DNA of 64,000 bases from B30-G6 sp963701385 (GTDB taxonomy: Bacteria > Desulfobacterota > Desulfobacteria > Desulfobacterales > B30-G6), in contig CAVOZW010000015.1 of NCBI GenBank assembly GCA_963701385.1, forward strand, positions 1-64,000, read 5' to 3'. This document shows positions 37,159 to 46,018 of this stretch, one piece after another; within the stretch, counting starts at the first letter, position 1, and each line of letters starts with the position of its first letter. A program made the translations under genes and the position numbers. The notes beneath the pieces are model-generated. The model had not been told where the DNA came from and did no database searches. It saw only the letters and a program-made list of their open reading frames with translations.

Positions 37159-38922
37159 ATGGCATTCAATGCAGTAGAAATGGCTGATTGGCAGATTTCA
37201 GAAGCAGCAGAAAAAAACATGCCCACGCCGGACGAATGGCGGGATAAACTGGGTCTCAAACCCGAAGAAGTTCTTCCCATGGGCAGGCTGGCAAAACTCG
37301 ATTTTCTTAAAATCATCAATCGGTTGCAAGATGCGCCTGATGGGAAATACATCGAAGTGACGGCCATTACGCCCACACCGCTCGGTGAAGGCAAAAGCAC
37401 CACTTCCTGCGGTCTCATGGAAGGCCTGGGTATGCGCGGCGTGAACGTGGGTGGTGCCCTGAGACAGCCCTCAGGTGGACCGACCATGAACGTGAAAGGG
37501 ACCGCCGCAGGTGGTGGAAACTCCCTGTTGATTCCCATGACGGAGTTTTCACTCGGTCTGACCGGTGACATCAACGACATTATGAATGCACACAACCTGG
37601 CCATGGTAGCCATGACATCGCGGATGCAGCACGAGCGTAATTACAATGACGAACAATTGCAGCGGCTGACGGGCATGCGTCGCCTCGACATCGATCCCAC
37701 ACGTGTCGAGCTAGGCTGGATCATGGATTTCTGCGCCCAGGCGCTGCGGAATATCGTCATCGGCATGGGTGGTCGTTTCGATGGATTTACCATGCAGTCT
37801 AAATTCGGTATCGCTGTGGGATCCGAGTGTATGGCAATCCTGGCAGTCATTCGGGACCTGGCCGACTTGAAACAGCGCCTGAACGAAATTACCGTGGCGT
37901 TTGACAAAAGCGGCAAACCGGTCACCACCGGCGATCTGGAAGTCGGCAATGCCATGACCGCCTTTATGCGCAACACCATCAACCCGACCCTCATGTGTAC
38001 CGCAGAATACAATCCTTGTATGGTACATGCAGGACCCTTCGCCAACATCGCGGTAGGACAGTCTTCGATCATCGCCGATCGCGTCGGCTTGAAACTCTTT
38101 GATTATCACGTCACCGAAAGTGGTTTCGCTGCCGATATCGGTTTTGAAAAATTCTGGAACGTCAAGTGCCGTTTCAGTGGTTTGAAACCGCATGTGTCCG
38201 TACTGACATCGACCATACGGGCTCTGAAAATGCACGGCGGCGGCCCAAAAGTCGTGGCCGGTATCGCCATGCCTGATGCATACACCAAAGAAAATCTTGA
38301 GCTGGTGGAGAAGGGCTGTGAAAACATGGTCCACCACATCAACACCATCCGCAAGGCAGGCATCAATCCGGTTGTCTGCATCAACCGCTTCTACACCGAC
38401 ACCGACGCAGAGTGCGCTGTTGTCAGAAAAGCTGCCGAAGCAGCCGGGGCACGTTGTGCCGAGTCCAAGCACTGGGAAAAGGGCGGCGAAGGCGCACTGG
38501 AGTTCGCAGACGCCGTCATCGATGCCTGTAATGAAGAAAACGACTTCAAATTCCTCTATCCCATTGAAATGAAACTGCGTGACCGTGTCGACAGTATTGC
38601 CAAAGCAGTTTACGGTGCAGACGGTGTCGATTGGTCTCCGGAAGCCGAATCAAAAGCGAAAATGCTTGAAAACGATCCCAAATATGCGGATTTTGCCACC
38701 ATGATGGTCAAATCCCATCTGAGCCTGACCCACGACCCAACACTCAAGGGCGTCCCCAAGGGCTGGCGTCTGCCAATTCGGGACGTACTGATTTACTCGG
38801 GTGCCAAGTTCCTCTGTCCCTGTGCCGGCGCCATCAGCCTGATGCCGGGAACCGGTTCGAACCCCGCATTCAGACGTGTGGATGTGGATACGGATACCGG
38901 TAAGGTCTCCGGGTTGTTTTAA
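37159..38922 (+). CDS. fhs: Formate-tetrahydrofolate ligase
   Basis: A 587-residue enzyme with the P-loop PTPLGEGKST near residue 76 and conserved blocks ALRQPSGGPTMNVKGTAAGGG and FSLGLTGDINDI. It activates formate to 10-formyl-THF using ATP, a step of the methyl branch of the Wood-Ljungdahl pathway, used for acetate oxidation or carbon fixation in sulfate reducers. AAGGAGG lies 8 nt before the ATG and a strong terminator follows. It stands alone here; no other pathway genes (folD, metF, acsB) are adjacent. Slightly longer than the ~555-residue bacterial form. Confidence 0.95.
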   Translation: MAFNAVEMADWQISEAAEKNMPTPDEWRDKLGLKPEEVLPMGRLAKLDFLKIINRLQDAPDGKYIEVTAITPTPLGEGKSTTSCGLMEGLGMRGVNVGGALRQPSGGPTMNVKGTAAGGGNSLLIPMTEFSLGLTGDINDIMNAHNLAMVAMTSRMQHERNYNDEQLQRLTGMRRLDIDPTRVELGWIMDFCAQALRNIVIGMGGRFDGFTMQSKFGIAVGSECMAILAVIRDLADLKQRLNEITVAFDKSGKPVTTGDLEVGNAMTAFMRNTINPTLMCTAEYNPCMVHAGPFANIAVGQSSIIADRVGLKLFDYHVTESGFAADIGFEKFWNVKCRFSGLKPHVSVLTSTIRALKMHGGGPKVVAGIAMPDAYTKENLELVEKGCENMVHHINTIRKAGINPVVCINRFYTDTDAECAVVRKAAEAAGARCAESKHWEKGGEGALEFADAVIDACNEENDFKFLYPIEMKLRDRVDSIAKAVYGADGVDWSPEAESKAKMLENDPKYADFATMMVKSHLSLTHDPTLKGVPKGWRLPIRDVLIYSGAKFLCPCAGAISLMPGTGSNPAFRRVDVDTDTGKVSGLF

Positions 38923-38946
38923 ACAAGACCCATAACGCTTTGACTC

Positions 38947-38979
38947 ATAGGGTCCGGTTTTTTCCGGGCCCTATTTTTT
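38947..38979 (+). terminator. Rho-independent terminator after fhs
   Basis: ATAGGGTCCGG and CCGGGCCCTAT form a near-perfect stem (one G-T type pair) with a T-loop and a tail of six T. It starts 24 nt after the fhs stop. Confidence 0.9.
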
Positions 38980-39030
38980 CGCTTCACCGAGGACCTTCAT
39001 CCAATTTTGAATAGGGCCATCCCCAAAACA

Positions 39031-40620
39031 ATGCGTGTATTGCTCATCAATCCCTGCTATCCCATTTCGGAAACACCCTCGCCGCCGTTGGGGCTTGCCT
39101 TTCTCGCCGCTGCAATGGAAGCCGCCGACATTGAGGTTCAGATTCTCGACCTGGTGGTCTACCCATACACCAAAGAACGCCTTGCCGCGATCCTGACTGC
39201 ATTCGACCCCCAATTTGTTGGTGCAACGGCGGTGAGCATGAATTTCAATCATGCCGCCAGCATTATCAAGGATGTCAAGAGCATCGCACCCGGCATACTG
39301 ACCGTGATGGGGGGCCCCCACGTCAGCTTTTGTGCCCGCGAAACCATGGAATCCTGTCCGGAAATCGATTTCATTGTTGTCGGGGAAGGGGAAGAAACCC
39401 TCGTTAAACTGGTTAGGGCTCACCAAAATGGGACCCGCTGGCGTAACCTAAAGGGGCTGGCTTTTCAAGAGCGGGGCCGGCCGGTTTTGAATGGTCCAAA
39501 CGAGCCCCTTCTGGATATCGACAGCCTCCCTGAGCCGGCCAGGCATTTGATTCCCCTTGGCCGGTATCGGGCCCTGGGCTTGCCTATCAGCATGACAACC
39601 AGCAGGGGTTGCCCCTTTCAGTGTATTTTCTGTGCGGGCAGAAAAATGGTCGGCGCCAGGGTCAGGTACAGAAACCCCATAAAGGTCGTGGATGAACTGG
39701 CTTATCTGAGCACGCTTGATTTTCACCAGATCAATATTGCTGATGATCTCTTTACGGCATCCAATAAGCACTGCCTGGCGGTGTGTGATGAAATTCTCCG
39801 GCGACAACTCGAGTTGCAATGGACCTCTTTCGCCAGGGTCGATACGGTTTCACGCCCACTATTGGAGCGCATGAAGCTGGCCGGATGCACCGCCGTAAGC
39901 TTCGGGGTCGAGTCAGGAAGTCCCGAAATCCTCACGACCATCAAGAAAGGAATCACGTTGGAGCAGGTGATCGATGCCGTTAACATGTGTAACGATGTGG
40001 GTGTCACCCCTCAGGCGTCATTTATTCTCGGCCTTCCCGGTGAAACCCCGCAAACACTGCAGCAGACCGTTGCCTTTGCCGAACAGCTCAAAGGCATGGG
40101 CGTCCTGCACGGCTATCACCTGTTGGCGCCCTTCCCGGGAACAGATGTCAGGGAAAACAGCCAAGCCTACGATATCCAGATCATGAGTAACAATTGGGAT
40201 GACTACCATGCCAATCACGCCATTGTCAGAACAGCGGCCGTTGACCAGCAGACTCTGGACGGCGTCGTCAAGGACTGGCAGAACCATTTCGACACCTGGC
40301 TCGATGATATCAAACAGCGCCGTGACAGCGGCCAAGCCACCGAGAAAGAAGCCTGGCCCCTTACCAACCTGGAACACATCGTCCTGATTTACGACCTGAT
40401 GATGAAACAGGTGATCGAGGCAATCGGATGGATCTCATGTGAAGATCCGGTTGCCTCGGACAAAAACCAACTGGAGCAGCTGGCCAATCTCATTGACGGA
40501 TCCATCCCGCATGCGCCGGGGCAGATTCGAAAAACACTTCAATTCGCCAGCACAAGAGGGTATTTGATCAAAGACCGGATGGGTGGCCATTTACGTTGGC
40601 AATGGAAAGACTATCTATGA
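39031..40620 (+). CDS. B12-binding-domain radical SAM protein
   Basis: 530 residues from the ATG at 39031. Residues 1-135 are a B12-binding-type Rossmann domain (PPLGLAFLAAAMEAA, VMGGPHVSF, FIVVGEGEETL). The radical SAM core has Cys194, Cys198 and Cys201 (CPFQCIFC), a following GVESGSPEILTTIKKGIT motif and a C-terminal extension of ~150 residues. Such proteins use SAM and often cobalamin to methylate or rearrange unreactive carbons; the substrate is unknown. Its TGA overlaps the ATG of the DUF166 gene, implying they work together. Confidence 0.9.
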   Translation: MRVLLINPCYPISETPSPPLGLAFLAAAMEAADIEVQILDLVVYPYTKERLAAILTAFDPQFVGATAVSMNFNHAASIIKDVKSIAPGILTVMGGPHVSFCARETMESCPEIDFIVVGEGEETLVKLVRAHQNGTRWRNLKGLAFQERGRPVLNGPNEPLLDIDSLPEPARHLIPLGRYRALGLPISMTTSRGCPFQCIFCAGRKMVGARVRYRNPIKVVDELAYLSTLDFHQINIADDLFTASNKHCLAVCDEILRRQLELQWTSFARVDTVSRPLLERMKLAGCTAVSFGVESGSPEILTTIKKGITLEQVIDAVNMCNDVGVTPQASFILGLPGETPQTLQQTVAFAEQLKGMGVLHGYHLLAPFPGTDVRENSQAYDIQIMSNNWDDYHANHAIVRTAAVDQQTLDGVVKDWQNHFDTWLDDIKQRRDSGQATEKEAWPLTNLEHIVLIYDLMMKQVIEAIGWISCEDPVASDKNQLEQLANLIDGSIPHAPGQIRKTLQFASTRGYLIKDRMGGHLRWQWKDYL

Positions 40621-41243
40621 GAATTCTCGTTTTTCAACAAAACAGGAGCGCGGAAAGCAAGATTGCCGGTATTCGGAAATATGGCGGTGACCAATTCAGT
40701 TTGGAAGTTATCTCTATAAACAATGATCTCCCTTCGGTCATCGATGACGCCCGGCAATTTCTGCCCCAAAAAATAGAAGCGGACCTGGTCTTGGATTTTC
40801 TGCGACACCCTGATCTATCCTATGACCTGGCCCAACTCTGTTCCGAGAAGGAAATTCCGCTGGTGGCTTCCGGAAAAAAACATCATTTTCGGCATGTCAC
40901 CACCCCGCCCACCTGATGCGGCCTTTCCCGACAGGATTGCCTGGGAACGTATGCAGACCGGTTTGGCGCGCCGGAACTGGAGGTGGAGATTGGGGAGGGT
41001 AAAATCCAGCGTATTTCAGTCAGTAGAGGCGCTCCCTGCGGGGCCACATGGGAAGCGGCAGCGCGTGTTATCGGGCGCGATGTTTCAGAGGCACCCACGC
41101 GCTTCGGGTTGGAAGTCCAGTTTTTTTGCAGCGCGGATCCTGCCGGCTGGGACCCGATATACGGGAAGAGTCCAGTTCATTTTGCCGGCCACATCCATGC
41201 TGCTGCGTTAAAAAAAGCCATCCAGAAAAAGCAGACAAAATGA
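40617..41243 (+). CDS. DUF166 protein with an in-frame UGA, probable selenoprotein
   Basis: From the ATG at 40617 (overlapping the radical SAM stop) the frame runs 208 codons with one in-frame TGA at 40914-40916, residue 100. Before it the protein reads MRILVFQQ...IAGIRKYGG and LVASGKK; after it CGLSRQDCLGTYADRFGAPELEVEI, GAPCGATWEAA (Cys141) and FFCSADPAGWDPIYGKSPVHFAG, all of DUF166 type and in the same frame. The UGA is directly followed by a Cys codon, so Sec100-Cys101 would replace a vicinal Cys pair, as in redox selenoproteins. A bSECIS-like hairpin starts 9 nt after UGA. The alternative is a nonsense mutation giving a 99-residue fragment. Activity of DUF166 is unknown. Confidence 0.75.
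40925..40947 (+). other. Possible bacterial SECIS element of the DUF166 gene
   Basis: Downstream of the UGA, UUCC (40925-40928) pairs with GGAA (40944-40947) and CAGG (40932-40935) pairs with CCUG (40940-40943), with a 3-nt bulge CGA on the 5' side and a loop AUUG (40936-40939) containing G. The loop is 20-23 nt after UGA, in the range reported for bacterial SECIS elements that bind SelB. The stem is inside coding sequence, as is normal in bacteria. Confidence 0.6.
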
Positions 41244-41291
41244 TATTTAGAAATGACGCCCAAAAAAAATGCTGACGCGTCAAATCGATCC

Positions 41292-42323
41292 CTACTGCAG
41301 TGCTTTTGCATACTTTTTCAGCAAGCCACGAAACTGGTCGTAGGTTAAGCCAAGTTGCTTGGCGGCTTTTCTCTGGTTGTATTTGGTATCCGCTAGGGAC
41401 GCCTTTAGCAGTTCAATTTCAAGATTTTTAACGGCATCCTTCAGGTGCAGAGATCTTATATCGGAATGCTGCATTCGACTACTAGCTGTTTTATTATCAA
41501 GGTGGGCATCACGCATCGGCTCCCCATACGGCGAATTGAATGGATTGAAGTCTATCGCCGAGATAGTCGAGGAATCGGTTCTGTAAACCGCCCGCTCCAC
41601 CACGTTTTTCAATTCGCGCACGTTGCCCGGCCAAGCATACTGTTCCATCAGGGTGGCTGCCTCTCTGCTAAAAACTGGCGTTTCGTCACGTTCGAGCTCG
41701 AAGGCCATTCTGCGCGCAAAATGGCCCGCCAACAATAAAATATCGCCCACTCGCTCCCTCAAAGGTGGCAAAAACAGCACCTCAAATGAAAGACGATCCA
41801 GGAAATCCCGATTGATTAAGCCCTTGGCTGTCAGATCCAGCAGGTCTGCATTGGTGGCGCCCAGCAGACGTACATCCACGTCCACGGGCGAGGACCCGCC
41901 CACTCTTTCGAAGGTGCCGTACTCCACAACCCGTAGAATTTTTTCCTGAACCTCCAAAGGGGTGCGACCGATTTCGTCCAGGAAAAGAGTGCCGCTTTCG
42001 GCGGCCTCGAATCGGCCCTTACGTGTTTGAAAAGCACCGGTAAAAGCCCCTTTCTCGTGCCCGAACAATTCCGTTTCGATTAGAGACGGGCTCAAGGCAG
42101 CACAATTGAGCGCAACCAGCGGCTCCTGCCAGCGTGGTGACAGATAATGCAGACGCATGGCGGCAAGTTCCTTGCCGGTTCCCCTTTCACCGATAAGAAG
42201 CACCGGCCGATTCACGGCCGCAACTTTTGAGAGGGATTCCTGGAACAACAGAAAGGTTTCTGATTGTCCAATGGCCTCGACCCCTGGTGAGGGCGTTGTA
42301 AATTTAGACGAAGCAGAAGACAT
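41292..42323 (-). CDS. pspF: PspF, sigma-54 activator of the phage-shock operon
   Basis: A 343-residue enhancer-binding protein without an N-terminal receiver domain, as usual for PspF. The AAA+ domain has Walker A GERGTGKE, the sigma-54 contact GAFTGA, and Walker B GTLFLDEIG. The C-terminal ~45 residues form a Fis-type HTH (NQRKAAKQLGLTYDQFRGLLKK). It is divergent from pspA, whose promoter is of sigma-54 type. PspA is expected to inhibit it in unstressed cells. Confidence 0.92.
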   Translation of the reverse strand: MSSASSKFTTPSPGVEAIGQSETFLLFQESLSKVAAVNRPVLLIGERGTGKELAAMRLHYLSPRWQEPLVALNCAALSPSLIETELFGHEKGAFTGAFQTRKGRFEAAESGTLFLDEIGRTPLEVQEKILRVVEYGTFERVGGSSPVDVDVRLLGATNADLLDLTAKGLINRDFLDRLSFEVLFLPPLRERVGDILLLAGHFARRMAFELERDETPVFSREAATLMEQYAWPGNVRELKNVVERAVYRTDSSTISAIDFNPFNSPYGEPMRDAHLDNKTASSRMQHSDIRSLHLKDAVKNLEIELLKASLADTKYNQRKAAKQLGLTYDQFRGLLKKYAKALQ

Positions 42324-42345
42324 AATGGTTAATTATACCTAATAA

Positions 42346-42380
42346 TGGTAAAATATACATGTTATTAGTTATTTTTACCA
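42346..42380. promoter_or_regulatory. Probable PspF upstream activator site
   Basis: TGGTAAAA (42346-42353) and TTTTACCA (42373-42380) are perfect inverted repeats about 70-100 bp upstream of the -24/-12 promoter, and a second related repeat (TGGTTAATTATACC) lies at 42326-42339 next to the pspF start. This is the expected arrangement for enhancer sites of PspF and for autoregulation of pspF. Confidence 0.6.
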
Positions 42381-42447
42381 TATTTCATTCAACCTGGCAA
42401 TACTATAATTGCATGAAATATCAATGCATTATCGATATTTTATGTTT

Positions 42448-42462
42448 TGGCACAAATTATGC
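42448..42462 (+). promoter_or_regulatory. Sigma-54 promoter of pspABC
   Basis: TGGCAC followed by TGC with the GG and GC doublets at the required -24 and -12 spacing (GG at 42449-42450, GC at 42461-42462). It lies 116 nt upstream of the pspA start and between the divergent pspF and pspA, fitting sigma-54 control by PspF. Confidence 0.8.
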
Positions 42463-42577
42463 TATCTGAGATGTTAGCAGCAAGAATCCCATCACCGCTG
42501 CTGTTGGTATCCAATAATTGAATGTCACACCACCACAGTTTTTGGCTAACGGCTTTTACCGAAACGGAGGTTGCATC

Positions 42578-43261
42578 ATGGGTATTTTTACACGATTTCG
42601 AGATATAATCAGTTCCAACATCAACGCCATGCTGGACAGGGCTGAAGACCCCGAAAAACTAATCAAACTCATGATAAGCGAGATGGAGGACACCCTGATC
42701 GAGCTGAAAGCCTCCTGTGCCGCCGTCATCGCCGGCCGAAAAAAACTTGAGCGCCAACACGACAACATCCTGGAGCGCCAGGAACAGTGGCATAAGCGTG
42801 CAGGACTGGCAGTGGACAGAGGCCGGGACGATATGGCACGCGAGGCCCTCAACGAAAATCGTCGTTTTGTGGACCTAGCGGATGCACTGAGACAGGAACT
42901 CATCGAACACGATGACATGATCCATAAATACCATGAAGACATCACCTTGCTTGAAGACAAGCTTCACACGGCAAGAGAAAAGCAGCGCATACTCGTTCAA
43001 CGCCATATTCATGCCAGGAGAAAACGGCGTGCCCAGGAAGGCATTCGGCGGGTGGATAATTTTGAAACCATCGCCAGATTCGACGACCTTGAAAACCGAA
43101 TTGAACGCATGGAAGCAGAGGCGGACTTGGTGAATTTTGGAAAAAAACCCACCGTCGAAGAAGCGTTTGACAATCTAGTCCTGGATGATGATATAGAAAA
43201 AGAACTGGCAGCACTTAAATCTGCACGAAAAAAACCGCCATCGGACCTGAAGGCGCCCTGA
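42578..43261 (+). CDS. pspA: Phage-shock protein A
   Basis: 227 residues starting MGIFTRFRDIISSNINAMLD, with the PspA/IM30 all-helical coiled-coil body (ISEMEDTLIELKAS, KLERQ, EDKLHTAREKQ). PspA binds damaged inner membrane and restrains PspF. GGAGG precedes the ATG at 42578 by 7 nt, so I used this start rather than an upstream TTG. First gene of pspABC. Confidence 0.95.
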   Translation: MGIFTRFRDIISSNINAMLDRAEDPEKLIKLMISEMEDTLIELKASCAAVIAGRKKLERQHDNILERQEQWHKRAGLAVDRGRDDMAREALNENRRFVDLADALRQELIEHDDMIHKYHEDITLLEDKLHTAREKQRILVQRHIHARRKRRAQEGIRRVDNFETIARFDDLENRIERMEAEADLVNFGKKPTVEEAFDNLVLDDDIEKELAALKSARKKPPSDLKAP

Positions 43262-43329
43262 TGGGCCGGCAACGGTTGAAATACCCTTTAGAGCCAGACC
43301 TAGCAGCCTGATTTTGGAGCAAGGTAACT

Positions 43330-43578
43330 ATGAATGCAATCATCATCGTGACCATCGTTTTCAGCAGCATTATTATCATTCTCGGCATGATAACCGGAAC
43401 CATTCTGATGGCCATCAAAATGCGACATGGCGGCGTATCACGCAAAAGCCGCCAGCAGCACGATGAAGAAACCCGGATGATACAGGAAATATATAACGGC
43501 TTGACCCAAATGGAAAAGCGTGTGGAAAGCCTGGAGACCATCCTCATGGAAAAACAAACAAAGGAAACACCCTCATGA
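43330..43578 (+). CDS. pspB: PspB-like small membrane protein
   Basis: 82 residues with one N-terminal membrane segment (residues ~3-27) and a helical cytoplasmic part with the MEKRVESLETIL motif seen in PspB. It relays envelope stress to PspA together with PspC. Its stop overlaps the pspC ATG (ATGA). Sequence identity to E. coli PspB cannot be judged, so the symbol is by context. Confidence 0.75.
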   Translation: MNAIIIVTIVFSSIIIILGMITGTILMAIKMRHGGVSRKSRQQHDEETRMIQEIYNGLTQMEKRVESLETILMEKQTKETPS

Positions 43579-43958
43579 ACAGATTCAGGTACCCTTATGG
43601 ACGTGGCCTATACCGATCCCGCAATGGCATCATTCTTGGGGTTTGCCGGGGTTTGGCAAATTTTTTTGATTTGAAAGCCTTCTGGATACGCATCATTGTT
43701 GTGATAATATTCCTCGCCAGCGGTGTGTGGCCGGTACTGGTCCTTTATTTCGTTGCGTCCTTGTTGATGAAACCAGAGCCTGTCAGACCGATTGAGTCGG
43801 AAGCAGAACAGGAATTCTACGACAGCTACACCTCATCCAGACCGCGGGCGACCGGTCGATTGAAACGCCGCTTTCATAACCTGGATCGGCGTATTCAACG
43901 AATGGAAGACATGGTAACCGCACGTGAGTTTGAATGGGATAGGAAGTTCAACGGCTGA
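43575..43958 (+). CDS. pspC: PspC-domain protein
   Basis: 127 residues with the PspC domain at 9-67 (LYRSRNGIILGVCRGLANFFDLKAFWIRII) containing two membrane helices, and a charged helical C-terminus. It acts with PspB as the membrane sensor. The 4-nt overlap with pspB supports an operon. The product is of normal length for PspC. Confidence 0.9.
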   Translation: MNRFRYPYGRGLYRSRNGIILGVCRGLANFFDLKAFWIRIIVVIIFLASGVWPVLVLYFVASLLMKPEPVRPIESEAEQEFYDSYTSSRPRATGRLKRRFHNLDRRIQRMEDMVTAREFEWDRKFNG

Positions 43959-44026
43959 TCCAATCATTGATGAGAATTCGATCTTCTAAGAAAAAAGCTC
44001 TTGGATAAATATCCCTTATAGAGCAT

Positions 44027-45739
44027 ATGAAAACAGAACGGTCATTAGGTGAAAAATTACACCGCATGGACGGACGCGGCTACAAAGCCTACAAGGAAAT
44101 CAAGGGTGAGTATTCATTTCCCGTTTTTACACTCCTAATCGATCATGTGCAGGGCGATCCCTTTGCAACACCATCCAGGATTCGGGTCCGGGTGGGCCGC
44201 AAGGCTTCCGGATTTTCGAATGAGCTTTTTGAAAACAAGAGCCGGCGGGTTGCGCTGTGCGATTATTTGACCCGCATATTTTATAAGCGCTGCAAACAAT
44301 ATACAAAGGGCAATCGCGGAACCGGTAATAGCGGCTTGATCGTCATCGACCGGCCGGGCCAGGAGATCCTCGAGTCCACCGCCATGATTGTCAACGATTC
44401 GTTTGTTGAAGCGCGCTTTTTCTTGGGCCTACCGGCGCAAGGCCGACGGATTGCCGGCAGGGATGCCGCCATCATGTTGCTGGATGAACTTCCCCGTATT
44501 GTGCAGCAGGCCCTTTTTTGCAATTGTCTGGACCCAATTGAACTTCAGACACACATCGATATGGCAGAAGATGCGGATGCCTTGAGAAATAGACTCACGG
44601 AACTGAACCTGGTCGGTTTTGTGGGCAACGGCTCCCTGCTTCCGCGCGCCAGTGGTATCGATCCAGCGCCTTTGACAGGAGACCGGGTCGTACGATTTCA
44701 ATCACCCGACAACCTGCAGAAAGACATCCTGCTTCCAAACAGCGGTTGCAACACGGGAATGGGCATACCCACAGGGGTTACTCTGATCGTGGGCGGCGGG
44801 TACCACGGCAAATCCACGCTTCTCAATGCGCTGGAGTTGGGCATCTACAATCATGTTCCTGCCGACGGACGTGAGCGCGTGGTAACCGGATTGAAAACCT
44901 TTAAAATCCGGGCTTCAGACGGCCGAAGCATTGTCAAAACGGACATATCGCCTTTCATCAACAACCTGCCGTTTGAGGATGACACCACTGTGTTTTCAAC
45001 GCAAAATGCCAGCGGCAGTACCTCCCAGGCTGCCAACATCTCGGAGGCCCTGGAAGCCGGCGCTCGGGTCCTGTTATTGGATGAGGACACCTCGGCCACC
45101 AATTTCATGATCCGTGATCATCGCATGCAGACCTTGGTTGCCAAGGACAAGGAGCCCATCACGCCTTTCATCGACAAGGTCCGTCAGCTGTATGATGAGA
45201 GAGGTGTCTCAACGGTGCTGGTCATGGGCGGCTGTGGTGACTATTTTTCCGTGGCCCACCATGTGATTCAAATAACCGATTACCTTCCCCAAGATGTGAC
45301 CCAAACAGCGCACCGCATCGCACAAACACATGCATCTGGACGTATGAAAGAAGGCGGGCATCGTTTTGGGGAACTCAAAATACGCAAACCCCTGCCAGAG
45401 GGGTTCAATCCCCATCGCGAAAAACATCGCCTCAAGATTTCAGCCCCCAGAAGAAACGAAATCCTATTTGCAAAAACCCCCATCGACATAAGCGACCTTG
45501 ATCAGATCGTCCATATGTCCCAAACCCGGGGCATCGGTCACGCCATACATTATGCCGCTCGTTATGTGGACGGTAAGCGAAACTTGAGGGATGTGGTAAA
45601 GCACGTGATAACAGATATCGATAACAACAGTCTCGACATCCTCACCCCATACATAACCGGGGATATCGCCCGCTTTAGAGGCATGGAGCTGGCCGCCGCC
45701 ATCAACCGAATGCGAACGCTAACGGTGGCAAACGACTAG
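44027..45739 (+). CDS. ABC-class predicted ATPase (COG3044 type)
   Basis: A 570-residue cytoplasmic ATPase. The N-terminal ~230 residues are family-specific (RGYKAYKEIKGEY, RVRVGRKASGF). The ATPase core has Walker A GGGYHGKST near residue 256, STQNASGSTSQAANISEALEAGA as signature-like region, Walker B RVLLLDEDTSATNFMIRD and VLVMGGCGDYF. The C-terminal part is predicted to be helical. These proteins have no membrane domain and unknown function. It follows pspC by about 70 nt on the same strand, probably fortuitously. Confidence 0.85.
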   Translation: MKTERSLGEKLHRMDGRGYKAYKEIKGEYSFPVFTLLIDHVQGDPFATPSRIRVRVGRKASGFSNELFENKSRRVALCDYLTRIFYKRCKQYTKGNRGTGNSGLIVIDRPGQEILESTAMIVNDSFVEARFFLGLPAQGRRIAGRDAAIMLLDELPRIVQQALFCNCLDPIELQTHIDMAEDADALRNRLTELNLVGFVGNGSLLPRASGIDPAPLTGDRVVRFQSPDNLQKDILLPNSGCNTGMGIPTGVTLIVGGGYHGKSTLLNALELGIYNHVPADGRERVVTGLKTFKIRASDGRSIVKTDISPFINNLPFEDDTTVFSTQNASGSTSQAANISEALEAGARVLLLDEDTSATNFMIRDHRMQTLVAKDKEPITPFIDKVRQLYDERGVSTVLVMGGCGDYFSVAHHVIQITDYLPQDVTQTAHRIAQTHASGRMKEGGHRFGELKIRKPLPEGFNPHREKHRLKISAPRRNEILFAKTPIDISDLDQIVHMSQTRGIGHAIHYAARYVDGKRNLRDVVKHVITDIDNNSLDILTPYITGDIARFRGMELAAAINRMRTLTVAND

Positions 45740-45742
45740 CTC

Positions 45743-45778
45743 GTACCCATCCACAAATGGTCTTTTCGCGCTCTGCCG
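45743..45778 (-). repeat. 36-nt dispersed repeat, copy 1
   Basis: The minus-strand sequence of this stretch matches 61444-61479 at 35 of 36 positions, so the two copies are inverted relative to each other and 15.7 kb apart. It begins 3 nt after the stop of the ABC-class ATPase gene. No open frame or transposase is linked to it. It may belong to a larger intergenic repeat family. Confidence 0.75.
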
Positions 45779-45970
45779 GCTCTATCAAAGTTTTGCTCCG
45801 TTTGCCTGTGACATTCGCTACAGCATCGAAGCCTGAACAACTTTTCCCTGAATAGATTGTCTGCTCAGTATTCTTCTTGCTGAAACAATGAAATTGTGAT
45901 TCAAGCAAATCATCATGAACGCTTGGTCGCAAGTTCGAGCGGTTGTTTGACGTAATTTGCCGGAGCGGTT

Positions 45971-45987
45971 TCGGAATGTTATTCCGA
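45971..45987. promoter_or_regulatory. Palindrome upstream of the MttB-family gene
   Basis: TCGGAAT (45971-45977) and ATTCCGA (45981-45987) with GTT between, a perfect 7-bp inverted repeat 32 nt before the start of the methyltransferase gene. It could be an operator or an mRNA hairpin. No regulator gene is adjacent. Confidence 0.4.
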
Positions 45988-46018
45988 CAACAACTACAAA
46001 TACGGATGTTGCAAGACC

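Noticed and set aside
40822..41211. Alternative frame over the DUF166 gene
   Set aside because: Does not match DUF166; the original frame carries homologous motifs on both sides of the UGA, so no frameshift is needed.
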